Assembly: GCA_019459325.1 (NCBI GenBank)
Contig: JAIBFA010000090.1
Location: 1-62,897, forward strand
Source of the DNA: Thiobacillus sp.
GTDB taxonomy: Bacteria; Pseudomonadota; Gammaproteobacteria; Burkholderiales; Thiobacillaceae
Reading direction: 5' to 3'
Length of the DNA stretch: 62,897 nucleotides
Shown here: positions 37,784 to 47,123 of the stretch, piece by piece
How positions within the stretch are numbered: position 1 is the first letter of the stretch
Layout: each line of letters starts with the position of its first letter
Position numbers and translations under genes: made by a program
The notes under the pieces: generated by a model
What the model saw: only the letters and a program-made list of their open reading frames with translations
What the model was told of the DNA's origin: nothing
Databases searched by the model: none

Positions 37784-37796
37784 GCCAGTTCCTTGC

Positions 37797-38453
37797 TTAA
37801 TTGCCTGATGCTTCGTTGCGGCTGGTCAGCACCTTGTCGACCAGACCATAGCTCACCGCGTCGTTCGCGCTCATGAAGTTGTCGCGATCGGTGTCGCGCT
37901 CGATCACGTCAATGCTTTGCCCGGTATGCTTGGCCAGCATGTCGTTGAGACGACTTTTCAAATATAGGATTTCCTTGGCGTGGATGGCTATATCCGACGC
38001 CTGGCCCTGAAAACCGCCCAGCGGCTGGTGAATCATGACGCGCGAATTCGGCAGACAGTAGCGCTTGCCCTTGGCGCCCGCAGTCAACAGAAATGCGCCC
38101 ATGCTGGCCGCCTGGCCGATACAGAGTGTGGACACATCCGGCTTGATGAACTGCATGGTGTCGTAGATCGCCAGTCCAGCCGAGACCGACCCGCCGGGGG
38201 AGTTGATGTAGAAGTAGATGTCCTTGTCGGGATTTTCCGACTCCAGGAACAGCATTTGGGCGACCACCAGGTTGGCGGTCGCGTCGTTGACCGGCCCCAC
38301 CAGAAAAATGACCCGCTCCTTGAGCAGGCGCGAGTAGATGTCGTAGGCGCGCTCGCCACGGCCGCTTTGCTCGACGACCATGGGCACCAGCCCCAGACCT
38401 TGCGGCTCGAAGGGCTGCGAATCAGAAATACCGCGTTCAAAATCAATGCGCAT
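37797..38453 (-). CDS. clpP: ClpP protease subunit
   Basis: The 218-residue serine peptidase has a catalytic triad readable as Ser117 (GQAASMGAF), His142 (MIHQPLGG) and Asp191. A short N-terminal propeptide is likely. It forms the tetradecameric chamber used by ClpX and ClpA. Its ATG overlaps the tig stop by one base (TGATG), coupling the two genes. Confidence 0.98.
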   Translation of the reverse strand: MRIDFERGISDSQPFEPQGLGLVPMVVEQSGRGERAYDIYSRLLKERVIFLVGPVNDATANLVVAQMLFLESENPDKDIYFYINSPGGSVSAGLAIYDTMQFIKPDVSTLCIGQAASMGAFLLTAGAKGKRYCLPNSRVMIHQPLGGFQGQASDIAIHAKEILYLKSRLNDMLAKHTGQSIDVIERDTDRDNFMSANDAVSYGLVDKVLTSRNEASGN

Positions 38454-39751
38454 CAGGCACGTCCCATCAAATCTTCAAAGGAGGTTGTCACGTCTTCCAC
38501 TTTGGCCTGACCTGCAACCCATGCTACCACATTCTCTTCCAGCGCCAGGGACTCGATCTCCTGCATCCGTTCGGGGCTCTGGTAGTACCACTGCACCACC
38601 TGTTCCGGCTCCTCGTAGCTCTGCGCCTGTTCCTGAATCAGACTACGAAGCTGATCGGGCTGGGCCACCAGTTTGTTCGCCTGCACGATCTCGGCCAGGA
38701 TCAACCCGAGACGGACGCGGCGTTCGGCCTGTCCTGTAAACATATCGGCCGAAAGCTTCATGGTCTGAACCCCGCGCGACTGCATATCCGCTTCCGTCAT
38801 TTTCATCAGACGCTCGGTTTCCATCGCCACCAGGCTCTGCGGCAGATCCAACGTGCTTTTCTGCAACAGCAGGTCCATTGCCTGCTCTTTCAGCTTCGTC
38901 TGCACGCGACGTTTGACTTCGCGCTCAAGATTGGACTTCACCTCGGCCTTGAGTTTTTCCACGTCCCCGTCTTCGACACCCAGCGCCTTCGCAAATTCCG
39001 TATCCACCGGCGGCAGCACCGGGGCCTGCACGTCCTTGACCTGCACCTCGAAATGCGCCCCCTTGCCGGCGAGCTCCTTGGCGGCATACTCAGCCGGGAA
39101 AGTCAGATCGAATCCCTTGCTGTCGCCTGCCTTGAGCCCGGTCAGGCTCTGCTCGAAATCCTTCAGCAGACGGCCTTCGCCGATCACCGCGGCGAAGTCT
39201 TCGCCCTTGCCGCCTTCGAATGCTACGCCATCGATCGTGCCCTGATAATCGAATTTGACCAAATCACCTTCCGCTGCGGCCCGATCGGTGGATTCGAACG
39301 TACGGCGCTGTTTCTGCAGCACTTCCAGCGTCTTCGCCACGTCGGCCTCGCCCAGAGCCACGACGGGGCGGCTGATCTTGCCCGTGCTGAGGTCATCGAT
39401 CTTCACTTCAGGATAGACCTCGAAGCTGGCGCTGAAGGTCATTTCCGCAGCAGCCGCCTGTCCCGCTTTCGGTTCGAAGCGCGGATAGCCCGCAATCTTC
39501 AGCTGATGGGCCTGAATCGCTTCGCCAAAGCGGCTCTGCAAAGTTTCACCCAGCACTTCCTGGCGCACGCCAGGACCATGCTGACGCGCCACCGCCGAGA
39601 GCGGCGCCTTGCCAGGACGGAAACCATCCATCTTGACGTTGCGTGCCAGGCGCTTGAGGCGGCTCTGCACTTCGGATTCCAGCTGATCCATGGGTACGCT
39701 GATGTCCAGACGGCGGACCAGTCCTTCGAGAACTTCAAGATTTGCTTGCAT
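38453..39751 (-). CDS. tig: Trigger factor
   Basis: This 432-residue ribosome-associated chaperone has the ribosome-binding signature near residue 43 ([12 protein letters not shown]), an FKBP-type PPIase domain at about 150-245 and the helical C-terminal cradle. The frame stays open through the tRNA-Leu gene upstream, but AGGAAG about nine bases before the ATG at 39749-39751 and homology with the usual N-terminus fix the start. It lies 49 bases downstream of tRNA-Leu, and transcripts may run through both. Confidence 0.97.
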   Translation of the reverse strand: MQANLEVLEGLVRRLDISVPMDQLESEVQSRLKRLARNVKMDGFRPGKAPLSAVARQHGPGVRQEVLGETLQSRFGEAIQAHQLKIAGYPRFEPKAGQAAAAEMTFSASFEVYPEVKIDDLSTGKISRPVVALGEADVAKTLEVLQKQRRTFESTDRAAAEGDLVKFDYQGTIDGVAFEGGKGEDFAAVIGEGRLLKDFEQSLTGLKAGDSKGFDLTFPAEYAAKELAGKGAHFEVQVKDVQAPVLPPVDTEFAKALGVEDGDVEKLKAEVKSNLEREVKRRVQTKLKEQAMDLLLQKSTLDLPQSLVAMETERLMKMTEADMQSRGVQTMKLSADMFTGQAERRVRLGLILAEIVQANKLVAQPDQLRSLIQEQAQSYEEPEQVVQWYYQSPERMQEIESLALEENVVAWVAGQAKVEDVTTSFEDLMGRA

Positions 39752-39800
39752 CAAAATACTTCCTGGCTGATTTGAGGATGGGTGAAGCGCAAAAAACCGA

Positions 39801-39885
<85 letters not shown>

Positions 39886-39920
39886 GGCGTGGCCGCAAAA
39901 CTATCGACCGATAAGTGTAA

Positions 39921-39929
39921 TATAATCAA
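39921..39929. promoter_or_regulatory. Overlapping divergent promoter elements (hpnC and tRNA-Leu/tig)
   Basis: The plus strand has a perfect TATAAT at 39921-39926, a likely -10 for hpnC. The minus strand reads TTGATT at 39924-39929 with GATAGT 18 bases on, a plausible promoter ending just before tRNA-Leu. The two elements share bases, so the promoters would compete. The plus-strand -35 is not clear. Confidence 0.45.
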
Positions 39930-40000
39930 TGCGATGCTGTCACCCAAGCCCACCCGGCATCCTGCCTAAGTCATTATTCCCATTCCGTTTTTTGTTGCCG

Positions 40001-40807
40001 GTGCCGGTCGATCATTACGAAAACTTCCCCGTTGCGTCCTGGTTGCTGCCCAAACGGCTGCGCCGGCCGGTCGAGGCTATTTACCGGTTTGCCCGCAGCG
40101 CGGACGACATTGCCGACGAAGGCGATGCGCCGGCGACAGAGCGGCTGGCCCAACTGGCGGTGTATCAGGAAGAACTCGACCGCATCGAACGCGGCGAGCC
40201 GTCCACCCATCCGGTTTTTGTACCGCTTGCTGCCGCGATCCGCGATCACGCCATCCCGCTCGCCCCGTTTCGCGATCTGCTGTCGGCGTTTGCGCAGGAC
40301 GTGGAAAAAACCCGTTACGCCACCTTCGGCGAAGTCATGGATTACTGCCGCCGCTCGGCCAACCCGGTAGGGCGCCTGATGCTGCATTTGTACGGCGACC
40401 ACGACCCCCGGCATCTGGCCTATTCAGACGCCATCTGCAGCAGCCTGCAACTGATCAACTTCCTGCAGGACATCGCGGTCGACTACAAAAAGGACCGCAT
40501 CTACCTGCCGCAGGACGAACTGGCCGCGCATCACGTCAGCGAGACGCAGATTGCGCAAGGCGACTCGCGCGGCCTGTGGCACATGATGATGCACAAGCAG
40601 ATCGAACGCGCACGCAAGCTGCTACAAGCCGGCGCGCCGCTCGGCCGGCAACTCAAGGGGCGCATCGGCCTTGAGCTGCGCGTCACCATCCTCGGCGGCG
40701 AAACCATACTGCGCAAACTACACGCCGATCCGGGCTGCGTCTTCCAAAACCGCCCGGTGCTGACCAAAAAGGACTGGATCGCGATGCTCGGACGGGCGGT
40801 TTTCTGA
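40001..40807 (+). CDS. hpnC: HpnC, squalene-synthase-like enzyme (hydroxysqualene pathway)
   Basis: This trans-prenyltransferase family protein has FARSADDIADEGD (first Asp-rich motif) and FLQDIAVDYKKDRIYLP (second). HpnC acts on presqualene diphosphate to give hydroxysqualene on the way to hopanoids. An ATG at 39929 is in frame but would lie at or before the predicted transcription start, and the residues it adds do not resemble the family. GTG at 40001 gives MPVDHYENFPVAS, the usual N-terminus. No strong ribosome binding site is visible, so the start is not certain. Confidence 0.92.
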   Translation: MPVDHYENFPVASWLLPKRLRRPVEAIYRFARSADDIADEGDAPATERLAQLAVYQEELDRIERGEPSTHPVFVPLAAAIRDHAIPLAPFRDLLSAFAQDVEKTRYATFGEVMDYCRRSANPVGRLMLHLYGDHDPRHLAYSDAICSSLQLINFLQDIAVDYKKDRIYLPQDELAAHHVSETQIAQGDSRGLWHMMMHKQIERARKLLQAGAPLGRQLKGRIGLELRVTILGGETILRKLHADPGCVFQNRPVLTKKDWIAMLGRAVF

Positions 40808-40809
40808 AT

Positions 40810-41655
40810 ATGGATGCCCATCAGTACTGCCAGGAACGCGCCGCCGCCAGCGGCTCCAGCTTCTATTACAGCTTTGTCTTCCTGCCGCAGGACACGCGGC
40901 GTGCGATCACCGCGTTCTACGCGCTGTGCCGCGAACTGGACGACGTGGTCGACGAATGCCACGAGCGCCAGGTGGCCGAAGCCAAGCTCGACTGGTGGCG
41001 CGCCGAGATCGCCCGTTTCGCGGCAGGCGAACCGGAGCACCCTGCCACCCGCGCGCTCCACGACACGCCGCAAGGGCGCGCCATCCCGCCCGCGCTGCTG
41101 CTCGAAATCGTCGACGGCATGGCGATGGACCTCGACCGCCTGCGCTACCCCGATTTCAAGTCGCTCAATCTGTATTGCTATCGCGTCGCGGGCGTTGTCG
41201 GCGAAGTGGCGGCAGCGATTTTCGGCGGGTCGCGCAGCGAGGACGACCGCGAAATCCGCCGCTACGCGCACGAACTGGGGCTCGCGTTTCAGCTCACCAA
41301 CATCATCCGCGATGTCGGCGAGGACGCGCGTCGCGGCCGGATTTACCTGCCGCAAGATGAGCTGGCACGCTTCGGCGTACGCGAGGCCGACATTCTGAGC
41401 GGCGTGGACACGCCCGGATTTCAGGCGCTGATGCAATTCCAGTACGAGCGCGCCAGCGCGCATTACGACAGCGCATTGGCCGCCCTGCCCGCGCGCGCGC
41501 GCCGGGCGCAACGTCCGGGACGGGTGATGGCGGCGATTTACCGCACCCTGCTCGACGAAATCCGCCGCGACAAATTTCCCGTGCTGCGCGCACGCGTGGC
41601 GCTTACACCGCTACGCAAACTGTGGCTGGCCAGCAAGACCTGGCTGTCTCCATGA
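40810..41655 (+). CDS. hpnD: HpnD, presqualene diphosphate synthase
   Basis: The 281-residue squalene/phytoene synthase family enzyme has Asp-rich motifs ALCRELDDVVDE and LTNIIRDVGEDARRGR, and the conserved N-terminal SSFYYSFVFLP. It condenses two farnesyl diphosphates to presqualene diphosphate. It starts two bases after hpnC and its stop overlaps the hpnE start by four bases, showing a tight operon. Confidence 0.95.
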   Translation: MDAHQYCQERAAASGSSFYYSFVFLPQDTRRAITAFYALCRELDDVVDECHERQVAEAKLDWWRAEIARFAAGEPEHPATRALHDTPQGRAIPPALLLEIVDGMAMDLDRLRYPDFKSLNLYCYRVAGVVGEVAAAIFGGSRSEDDREIRRYAHELGLAFQLTNIIRDVGEDARRGRIYLPQDELARFGVREADILSGVDTPGFQALMQFQYERASAHYDSALAALPARARRAQRPGRVMAAIYRTLLDEIRRDKFPVLRARVALTPLRKLWLASKTWLSP

Positions 41656-42938
41656 AAGCACGCTCGGACCAACCCAGGGTCGCCGTGGTCGGCGGCGGCT
41701 GGGCCGGCTGCGCCGCCGCGCTGACGCTGGCCGAAGCGGGGGTCGCCGTCACTCTGTACGAGGCCAGTCGCACGCTCGGCGGACGCGCACGTGCGGTCGA
41801 ACTCGAAGGCCAGCCGCTCGACAACGGCCAGCACATTCTGCTCGGCGCCTATGAACAGACGCTCCAACTGATCGATCGCCTGTGCCCCGTCACCCCCCCT
41901 GATGGTTTGTGGCGCCTGCCGCTCACGCTCGACCAGCCACCGGATTTCAGCCTCGCCTGCCCGCGCCTGCCGGCCCCGCTGCACTTGCTGGCGGGACTAC
42001 TCGGCGCCCAGGGGCTCAGCTGGAGCGAGAAGCTGGCTGCCGCACGGTGGGCGCATACCCTGCTGAACAGCAGGGATACATCGGATCATCTAAGCGTCAG
42101 CCAGTTCACCCACAGCCAGCCCGAAAAACTCAAGCGCCTGCTGTGGCATCCGCTCTGCGTGTCCGCCCTCAACACGCCGCCAGACCTGGCCTGTGCCCGG
42201 GTTTTTCGCAATGTGATCCGCGCCGCATTCGGTGGGCGCAATCATCACAGTGACCTGTTGTTGCCGCGCCGCGACCTGACGTCATTGTTTCCAGCACCTG
42301 CCGCTACGCGCCTGATCGAACTGGGTGGCGAAGTACGTCTGTCCAGCCGGGTGAACGCACTCGAAGCGGCATCGGCCGGCATCACGCTGGGCACGCGCGA
42401 CGAGTCATCTCCCTACAGCCACGCCATCCTGGCCGTCGCACCGCAGCATCTGGCGACGCTGGCGGCACCGATCCCGGAACTCGAATCGGTCGTGCGTGAT
42501 GTGTCAGCCTACCGCTACCAACCGATTGCGACCGGCTACGTGCAATACGACCCGGCCTTTCGATTAAGCAAACCGCTGTTCGCCCTGGCGAATGGTCCCG
42601 CGCAGTTTGTGTTCGACCGCGGCCAGAGCCACGCCCAGCCGGGTCTGCTCGCCTTTGTTGCCAGCGCCGCCGCGAATCTGTCCGAGGACTGGCTGGATCA
42701 GGCCGAAGCCCAGTTGCTACGCATCGCCCAGCCCGGGCCTGCACGCTGGCGCAAACGCATCGTCGAAAAACAGGCGACCTACGCCTGCGTGCCCAACATG
42801 CCCCGCCCCGCTGTACGCACTGCGCATCCGCACATTTTTCTGGCGGGCGATTACACCGCCGGGCCCTATCCCGCCACACTCGAAAGTGCAACGCAGAGCG
42901 GAGTACAATCGGCCGGCGCTTTACTCGAACAGCTATGA
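41652..42938 (+). CDS. hpnE: HpnE, hydroxysqualene dehydroxylase
   Basis: The 428-residue FAD-dependent amine-oxidase-like protein has the dinucleotide motif VAVVGGGWAGCAAA at about 9-22, ALGGRAR-type GGRARAVELEG, and a C-terminal FAD motif FLAGDYTAGPYPATLESA. It reduces hydroxysqualene to squalene, the precursor of hopanoids. The ATG overlaps the hpnD stop (ATGA). Squalene-hopene cyclase (shc) is not in the window. Confidence 0.94.
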   Translation: MKARSDQPRVAVVGGGWAGCAAALTLAEAGVAVTLYEASRTLGGRARAVELEGQPLDNGQHILLGAYEQTLQLIDRLCPVTPPDGLWRLPLTLDQPPDFSLACPRLPAPLHLLAGLLGAQGLSWSEKLAAARWAHTLLNSRDTSDHLSVSQFTHSQPEKLKRLLWHPLCVSALNTPPDLACARVFRNVIRAAFGGRNHHSDLLLPRRDLTSLFPAPAATRLIELGGEVRLSSRVNALEAASAGITLGTRDESSPYSHAILAVAPQHLATLAAPIPELESVVRDVSAYRYQPIATGYVQYDPAFRLSKPLFALANGPAQFVFDRGQSHAQPGLLAFVASAAANLSEDWLDQAEAQLLRIAQPGPARWRKRIVEKQATYACVPNMPRPAVRTAHPHIFLAGDYTAGPYPATLESATQSGVQSAGALLEQL

Positions 42939-43678
42939 AAGACTATTCCCCCCGCCCTGACCTGCTTGCAGGCCGCGTCATTCTCGTCACCGGCGCCAGT
43001 TCCGGTCTCGGTCGTGCCGCCAGCCTGGCGTTTGCGCGCCACGGCGCCACCGTCGCCCTGCTGGCCCGTGACGAAACCAAGCTCGAAGCGGTGTATGACG
43101 AGATTCTGGCCGCCGGCGGCCCCGAACCCGCGATGTTTCCCTATGACCTCGCCACTGCAGACGACCGCAGCCTGGAAACCCTGGCCAATACCATCGCGCA
43201 TCACCTGAAGCGTCTCGATGGCGTGCTGCACAGCGCGCACCAGTTTTACAGTCTGACACCGCTCCACCTGCAAACCCTGGAACAGTGGCAGACCATGATG
43301 CGGGTCAATCTGATTGCTCCGTTTGCCTTGACCCGCGCGTGTCTGCCCTTGCTGCAGCAGGCGCCGGATGCGTCCGTGATCTTCACCGGCGAAACCCACG
43401 GCCATCGACCCAGCGCCTATTGGGGCGGCTATGCCGTGGCCAAGTCGGGGCTGGAAACCCTGACCCGTGTCTGGGCCGATGAACTCAGTGCAGACGAAAA
43501 TATGCGCATCAACACGCTGATTCCCGGCCCTGTCGCCACCACCCTGCGTTCGCGCACCCATCCCGGGCTTGCACCCGAAACCGTAGCCAGCGCCGACGAC
43601 CTGATGCCGTGGTATCTGTACCTGATGGGAACCGACAGCCGCGCAATACGTGGCCAGATTGTGGAATGCCAGACTTGA
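42935..43678 (+). CDS. Short-chain dehydrogenase/reductase (YciK-like)
   Basis: The 247-residue SDR has the cofactor motif TGASSGLG at 19-26, the catalytic Tyr/Lys pair in GGYAVAKSG and the downstream NTLIPGPVAT. It resembles the YciK group of NADP-dependent oxidoreductases whose substrate is unknown. The ATG overlaps the hpnE stop (ATGA), so it belongs to the squalene operon and might act in lipid metabolism. That link rests only on position. Confidence 0.9.
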   Translation: MKDYSPRPDLLAGRVILVTGASSGLGRAASLAFARHGATVALLARDETKLEAVYDEILAAGGPEPAMFPYDLATADDRSLETLANTIAHHLKRLDGVLHSAHQFYSLTPLHLQTLEQWQTMMRVNLIAPFALTRACLPLLQQAPDASVIFTGETHGHRPSAYWGGYAVAKSGLETLTRVWADELSADENMRINTLIPGPVATTLRSRTHPGLAPETVASADDLMPWYLYLMGTDSRAIRGQIVECQT

Positions 43679-43706
43679 TGTTTGCCATGCCGTGGAAATC
43701 GGCGCC

Positions 43707-44942
43707 ATGAAAATCGGCCGCTACGAAATCCTCGATGAGATCGGCCAGGGCGCGATGGGCACGGTTTATCGCGCACGCGATCCGCTGATCGAGCGCACCG
43801 TGGCCATCAAGACCGTGTCACTCACGCAGTTGCGCCAGGAAGGCACGGACGCGGAGGCACGTTTCCTGCGCGAGGCGCAGAGCGCCGGCCGGCTGTCACA
43901 CCCCAACATCGTGACCATCTACGACGTGGGCGAAGCCGATGGACTCGCCTACATCGCCATGGAGCATCTTTCCGGCGCGACGCTGCGCGACGTCATGAAC
44001 AAGGGGCCGATACCGCTCAGTCTGGCGCTCGACACCGCCTTGCAAATGGCCGAAGCGCTGGCGTTTGCACACGAGCATGGCGTCATCCACCGCGATATCA
44101 AACCCGCCAACGTTGTCGTCACGGGTCAGCGCGGGCGCGTCAAACTGACCGATTTCGGGATCGCCCATCTCGTCAACAGTGACCACACCCAAACCGGGCA
44201 GATGCTCGGGTCGCCGCGCTATATGTCGCCGGAACAGGCCATGGGGCGCGAGATTGATGGCCGCTCGGATATTTTCTCGCTTGGCGCCGTGTTGTACGAA
44301 ATGCTCACGGGACACTATGCATTCGACGGCGACAGTCTGCCCACCATTGTGTATCGAGTGATCCACGAAACGCCGGTACCCGCCACGTCGCTGCGCCCCC
44401 AGTTGCCCGAAGGACTGGCCAGCCTGCTGGCACGCATGCTGGACAAGAATCCGGGAGCACGGCCCGATGCGCGCGCGCTGGTCAACGCCCTCCATGCGCT
44501 GCTCCCGCCCACTCCCTCCAAGCCTGTGCCGCCGCCTTCCAACCGCATCTCGCGGCTGCTGCCCATCCTGGCGTTTGGTACGCCCGTCGTCGTATTTTTG
44601 CTGATCGGGATCGGCATCATCGTCATCGAGCACTTTCTGCAAGCATCACAGTCGCCCGCCCCCCCCGCGACGCAGATATCCGCCTCGCAGCCGCCTGCTG
44701 ACGCTGTCTCCGACAGCCCGCCTTCGGCTGAACTCACCGATCGCCCGGCGTCCCGCCCCACCGTTGAATCGGACGCCTATCTCGCCGGTCTCGACAAAAA
44801 ACAGGTTGAGTTGCGGATCAAGCGCACCGAACTGCTGCTGGAATACACCAAGCAGCATCCCGACGTGGTGCAAGTCGACCGGCAACTCGAACAGCTGCGC
44901 ATCGAACGCCGCCGGTATCTGCGGCAACGAGAGAAAAACTAG
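43707..44942 (+). CDS. Membrane Hanks-type Ser/Thr protein kinase
   Basis: The 411-residue kinase has a Gly-rich loop GQGAMGTVY at 14-21, Lys35 in VAIK, the catalytic loop HRDIKPAN (Asp130, Lys132, Asn135) and DFG at 149-151. SPRYMSPEQ is the activation segment end. After a Pro/Ser linker, one transmembrane helix lies near 290-315. The short extracytoplasmic part ends in a Lys/Arg/Glu-rich amphipathic segment (370-411). No PASTA repeat is present. It starts 28 bases after the SDR gene in the hpn operon. Targets are unknown. Confidence 0.93.
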   Translation: MKIGRYEILDEIGQGAMGTVYRARDPLIERTVAIKTVSLTQLRQEGTDAEARFLREAQSAGRLSHPNIVTIYDVGEADGLAYIAMEHLSGATLRDVMNKGPIPLSLALDTALQMAEALAFAHEHGVIHRDIKPANVVVTGQRGRVKLTDFGIAHLVNSDHTQTGQMLGSPRYMSPEQAMGREIDGRSDIFSLGAVLYEMLTGHYAFDGDSLPTIVYRVIHETPVPATSLRPQLPEGLASLLARMLDKNPGARPDARALVNALHALLPPTPSKPVPPPSNRISRLLPILAFGTPVVVFLLIGIGIIVIEHFLQASQSPAPPATQISASQPPADAVSDSPPSAELTDRPASRPTVESDAYLAGLDKKQVELRIKRTELLLEYTKQHPDVVQVDRQLEQLRIERRRYLRQREKN

Positions 44943-44945
44943 GCG

Positions 44946-46148
44946 CTACCAGTTGGTCTCGCGCTCGGCCGTTGCCGACACCTTGTGGATGCTGAGGTCG
45001 GCACCATTGAATTCCTCCTCCGCGTCGAGACGCAAGCCGACCACCTGCTTCAGCAAGCCGTAAACCATCAGGCTACCGAGGGCGGCCACCGCCACGCCGC
45101 CCAGGGTGCCGATCACCTGCGCCGCCAGGCTGACACCGCCGATCCCGCCCAACGCCTGGGTTCCGAAAATCCCCGCTGCGATCCCGCCCCACGCCCCGCA
45201 CAGACCGTGCAACGGCCATACACCGAGCACGTCGTCGATCTTCCACTTGTTCTGCGTCACCATGAACATCCACACGAACAGCGCACCAGCAATCATGCCG
45301 GTGGCGAGCGCACCGAGCGGATGCATCAGGTCCGAGCCGGCGCACACCGCCACCAGGCCCGCCAGCGGACCGTTGTGGATGAAACCCGGGTCGTTGCGGC
45401 CGATCACCAGCGCCGCCAGCGTGCCGCCCACCATCGCCATCAGGGAATTCACCGCCACCAGACCCGACACCGCCTCGATCAGTTGCGCCGACATCACATT
45501 GAAGCCGAACCAGCCCACCGTCAGGATCCACGCGCCGAGCGCGAGAAACGGGATATTCGACGGCGGATGCGCCGAGATCATGCCGTCCTTCGTGTAGCGC
45601 CCGCGTCGCGCGCCCAGCAGCAGCACTGCAGGCAGGGCGATCCAGCCACCCACGGCGTGCACCACCACCGAGCCGGCGAAGTCATGGAAGCGAGCGCCAA
45701 AGGTGGCTTCCAGCCAGTCCTGAATGCCGTAGTTGCCGTTCCAGACGATACCCTCATAGAAGGGATAAACGAGTCCGACCAGCGCAAACGTGGCCGCCAG
45801 TTGCGGATTGAAGCGTGCGCGTTCGGCGATGCCGCCCGACACGATGGCGGGAATCGCCGCCGCAAACGTCAGCAGAAAAAAGAATTTGACCAGGTCGTAG
45901 CCATTTTTGGCCGACAGCACCTCGGCGCTGGAAAAGAAGCTGACGCCGTAGGCGACGCTGTAGCCGATGAAGAAATAGGCGATGGTGGAAACCGAAAAAT
46001 CGGTGAGGATCTTGACCAGGGCATTGACCTGGTTCTTCTTGCGCACCGTGCCGAGCTCAAGAAAGGCAAACCCCGCATGCATGGCCAGCACCATGATGCC
46101 GCCCAGCAACACGAACAGCACATCACTGCCTGCTTTCAACGCTTCCAT
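44946..46148 (-). CDS. amtB: Ammonium transporter (Amt family)
   Basis: The 400-residue membrane protein has about 11 transmembrane helices. Family motifs include FAFLELGTVRKKN, the DFAGSVVVHAVGGW segment with the first pore His, and a second pore His in PLHGLCGAWGG. It moves ammonium or ammonia into the cell. ATG at 46148 is preferred over an upstream TTG because GGGAG precedes it. No glnK gene is adjacent, unlike the common glnK-amtB pair. A sigma54-like promoter is visible upstream. Its stop is four bases from the convergent kinase stop. Confidence 0.95.
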   Translation of the reverse strand: MEALKAGSDVLFVLLGGIMVLAMHAGFAFLELGTVRKKNQVNALVKILTDFSVSTIAYFFIGYSVAYGVSFFSSAEVLSAKNGYDLVKFFFLLTFAAAIPAIVSGGIAERARFNPQLAATFALVGLVYPFYEGIVWNGNYGIQDWLEATFGARFHDFAGSVVVHAVGGWIALPAVLLLGARRGRYTKDGMISAHPPSNIPFLALGAWILTVGWFGFNVMSAQLIEAVSGLVAVNSLMAMVGGTLAALVIGRNDPGFIHNGPLAGLVAVCAGSDLMHPLGALATGMIAGALFVWMFMVTQNKWKIDDVLGVWPLHGLCGAWGGIAAGIFGTQALGGIGGVSLAAQVIGTLGGVAVAALGSLMVYGLLKQVVGLRLDAEEEFNGADLSIHKVSATAERETNW

Positions 46149-46182
46149 ACACCCGACTCCCAGTAGATTGCCGGCTGACAGA

Positions 46183-46198
46183 AGCAAACAGTGTTCCC
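46183..46198 (-). promoter_or_regulatory. amtB: Sigma54-like promoter for amtB
   Basis: The minus strand reads GGGAACACTGTTTGCT. The GG and GC doublets are ten bases apart, as in the -24/-12 consensus TGGCAC-N5-TTGCW, with a perfect TTGC but an imperfect -24 half. The expected transcription start is about 25 bases before the ATG. amt genes are classical nitrogen-controlled sigma54 targets. Confidence 0.42.
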
Positions 46199-46298
46199 GC
46201 TACTTAACCCACTGATTCGTAATGAAATGACTTTCCGTTGGGCGGGCAGATAGCACTACATCAGTGCGTGAGGGCGCATTGCGCACCACCAGGGTGCG

Positions 46299-47123
46299 TT
46301 ATTTGGTGTCAGGCGGGTCGGATTCAGCTTGGCCGGACTCGATACGGTCGAGCTCGGCCTCCATGTCGGCCTCCGACATCGGCGTGTAATCCGCCTCGGT
46401 TTCGGGTTGGGGCTTGGTGATCATCGCCGCGACGAGGATACCCAGTTCGTACAGAAGCCACATCGGGACGGCGAGCATGAACTGCGAAATCACGTCAGGC
46501 GGAGTAAAAATCGCGCCGATGACGAACGCCCCGACAATGACATAGGGCCGGATCTCGCGCAGCTTGGCCACCGACACCATGCCCATCTTGACCAGCAGCA
46601 CCACCGCGACCGGGACTTCGAAGGTGATGCCGAAGGCCATGAACAGCGTCATCACGAAATCGAGATACTTGCCGATGTCGGTCATCACGGCCACGCCTTC
46701 GGGCGCCACGCCGACGATGAAACCGAACACCACCGGAAACACCAGGAAATAGGCAAACGCCATCCCGAGCAAAAACAGAATCACGCTGGCGATCACCAGC
46801 GGCACGCCGAGGCGCTTCTCGTGCTGGTAGAGGCCGGGCGCGACAAACGCCCACGCCTGATAGAACACCCACGGCATGGCCAGCAGAAAGGCGGCCATCA
46901 TGGTGACCTTGATCGGCACGAAGAACGGCGTGGTGACCTCGGTGGCGATCATCTGGCCGCCTTGCGGCAGAGAGGCCAGCATAGGCTTGGCCAACAGTGC
47001 GTAGAGATCCTGCGCCCAGGGAAACAGGCAAATAAAGATAACCACCACCGCGATCACCGCCCGCAGCAGACGATCCCGCATTTCGATGAGATGCGAGATA
47101 AAGGTGTCTTCTGTGTTGCTCAT
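46299..47123 (-). CDS. tatC: Sec-independent translocase subunit TatC
   Basis: The 274-residue polytopic protein has six helices and the signature N-terminus (FISHLIEMRDRLLRAV, whose Glu-Met-Arg binds the twin-arginine signal). The first periplasmic loop and the motif AFVAPGLYQHEKR are also typical. The acidic C-terminal tail (about 238-274) is longer than in E. coli. It overlaps tatB by four bases (ATGA) and ends the his-hinT-tat gene row. Tat exports folded cofactor proteins, many of them used in sulfur and respiratory chemistry. Confidence 0.97.
   Translation of the reverse strand: MSNTEDTFISHLIEMRDRLLRAVIAVVVIFICLFPWAQDLYALLAKPMLASLPQGGQMIATEVTTPFFVPIKVTMMAAFLLAMPWVFYQAWAFVAPGLYQHEKRLGVPLVIASVILFLLGMAFAYFLVFPVVFGFIVGVAPEGVAVMTDIGKYLDFVMTLFMAFGITFEVPVAVVLLVKMGMVSVAKLREIRPYVIVGAFVIGAIFTPPDVISQFMLAVPMWLLYELGILVAAMITKPQPETEADYTPMSEADMEAELDRIESGQAESDPPDTK

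Noticed and set aside
46281..46298. GCGCACC/GGTGCG hairpin after tatC as a terminator
   Set aside because: Short stem without T-tract on the minus strand, so termination cannot be claimed.
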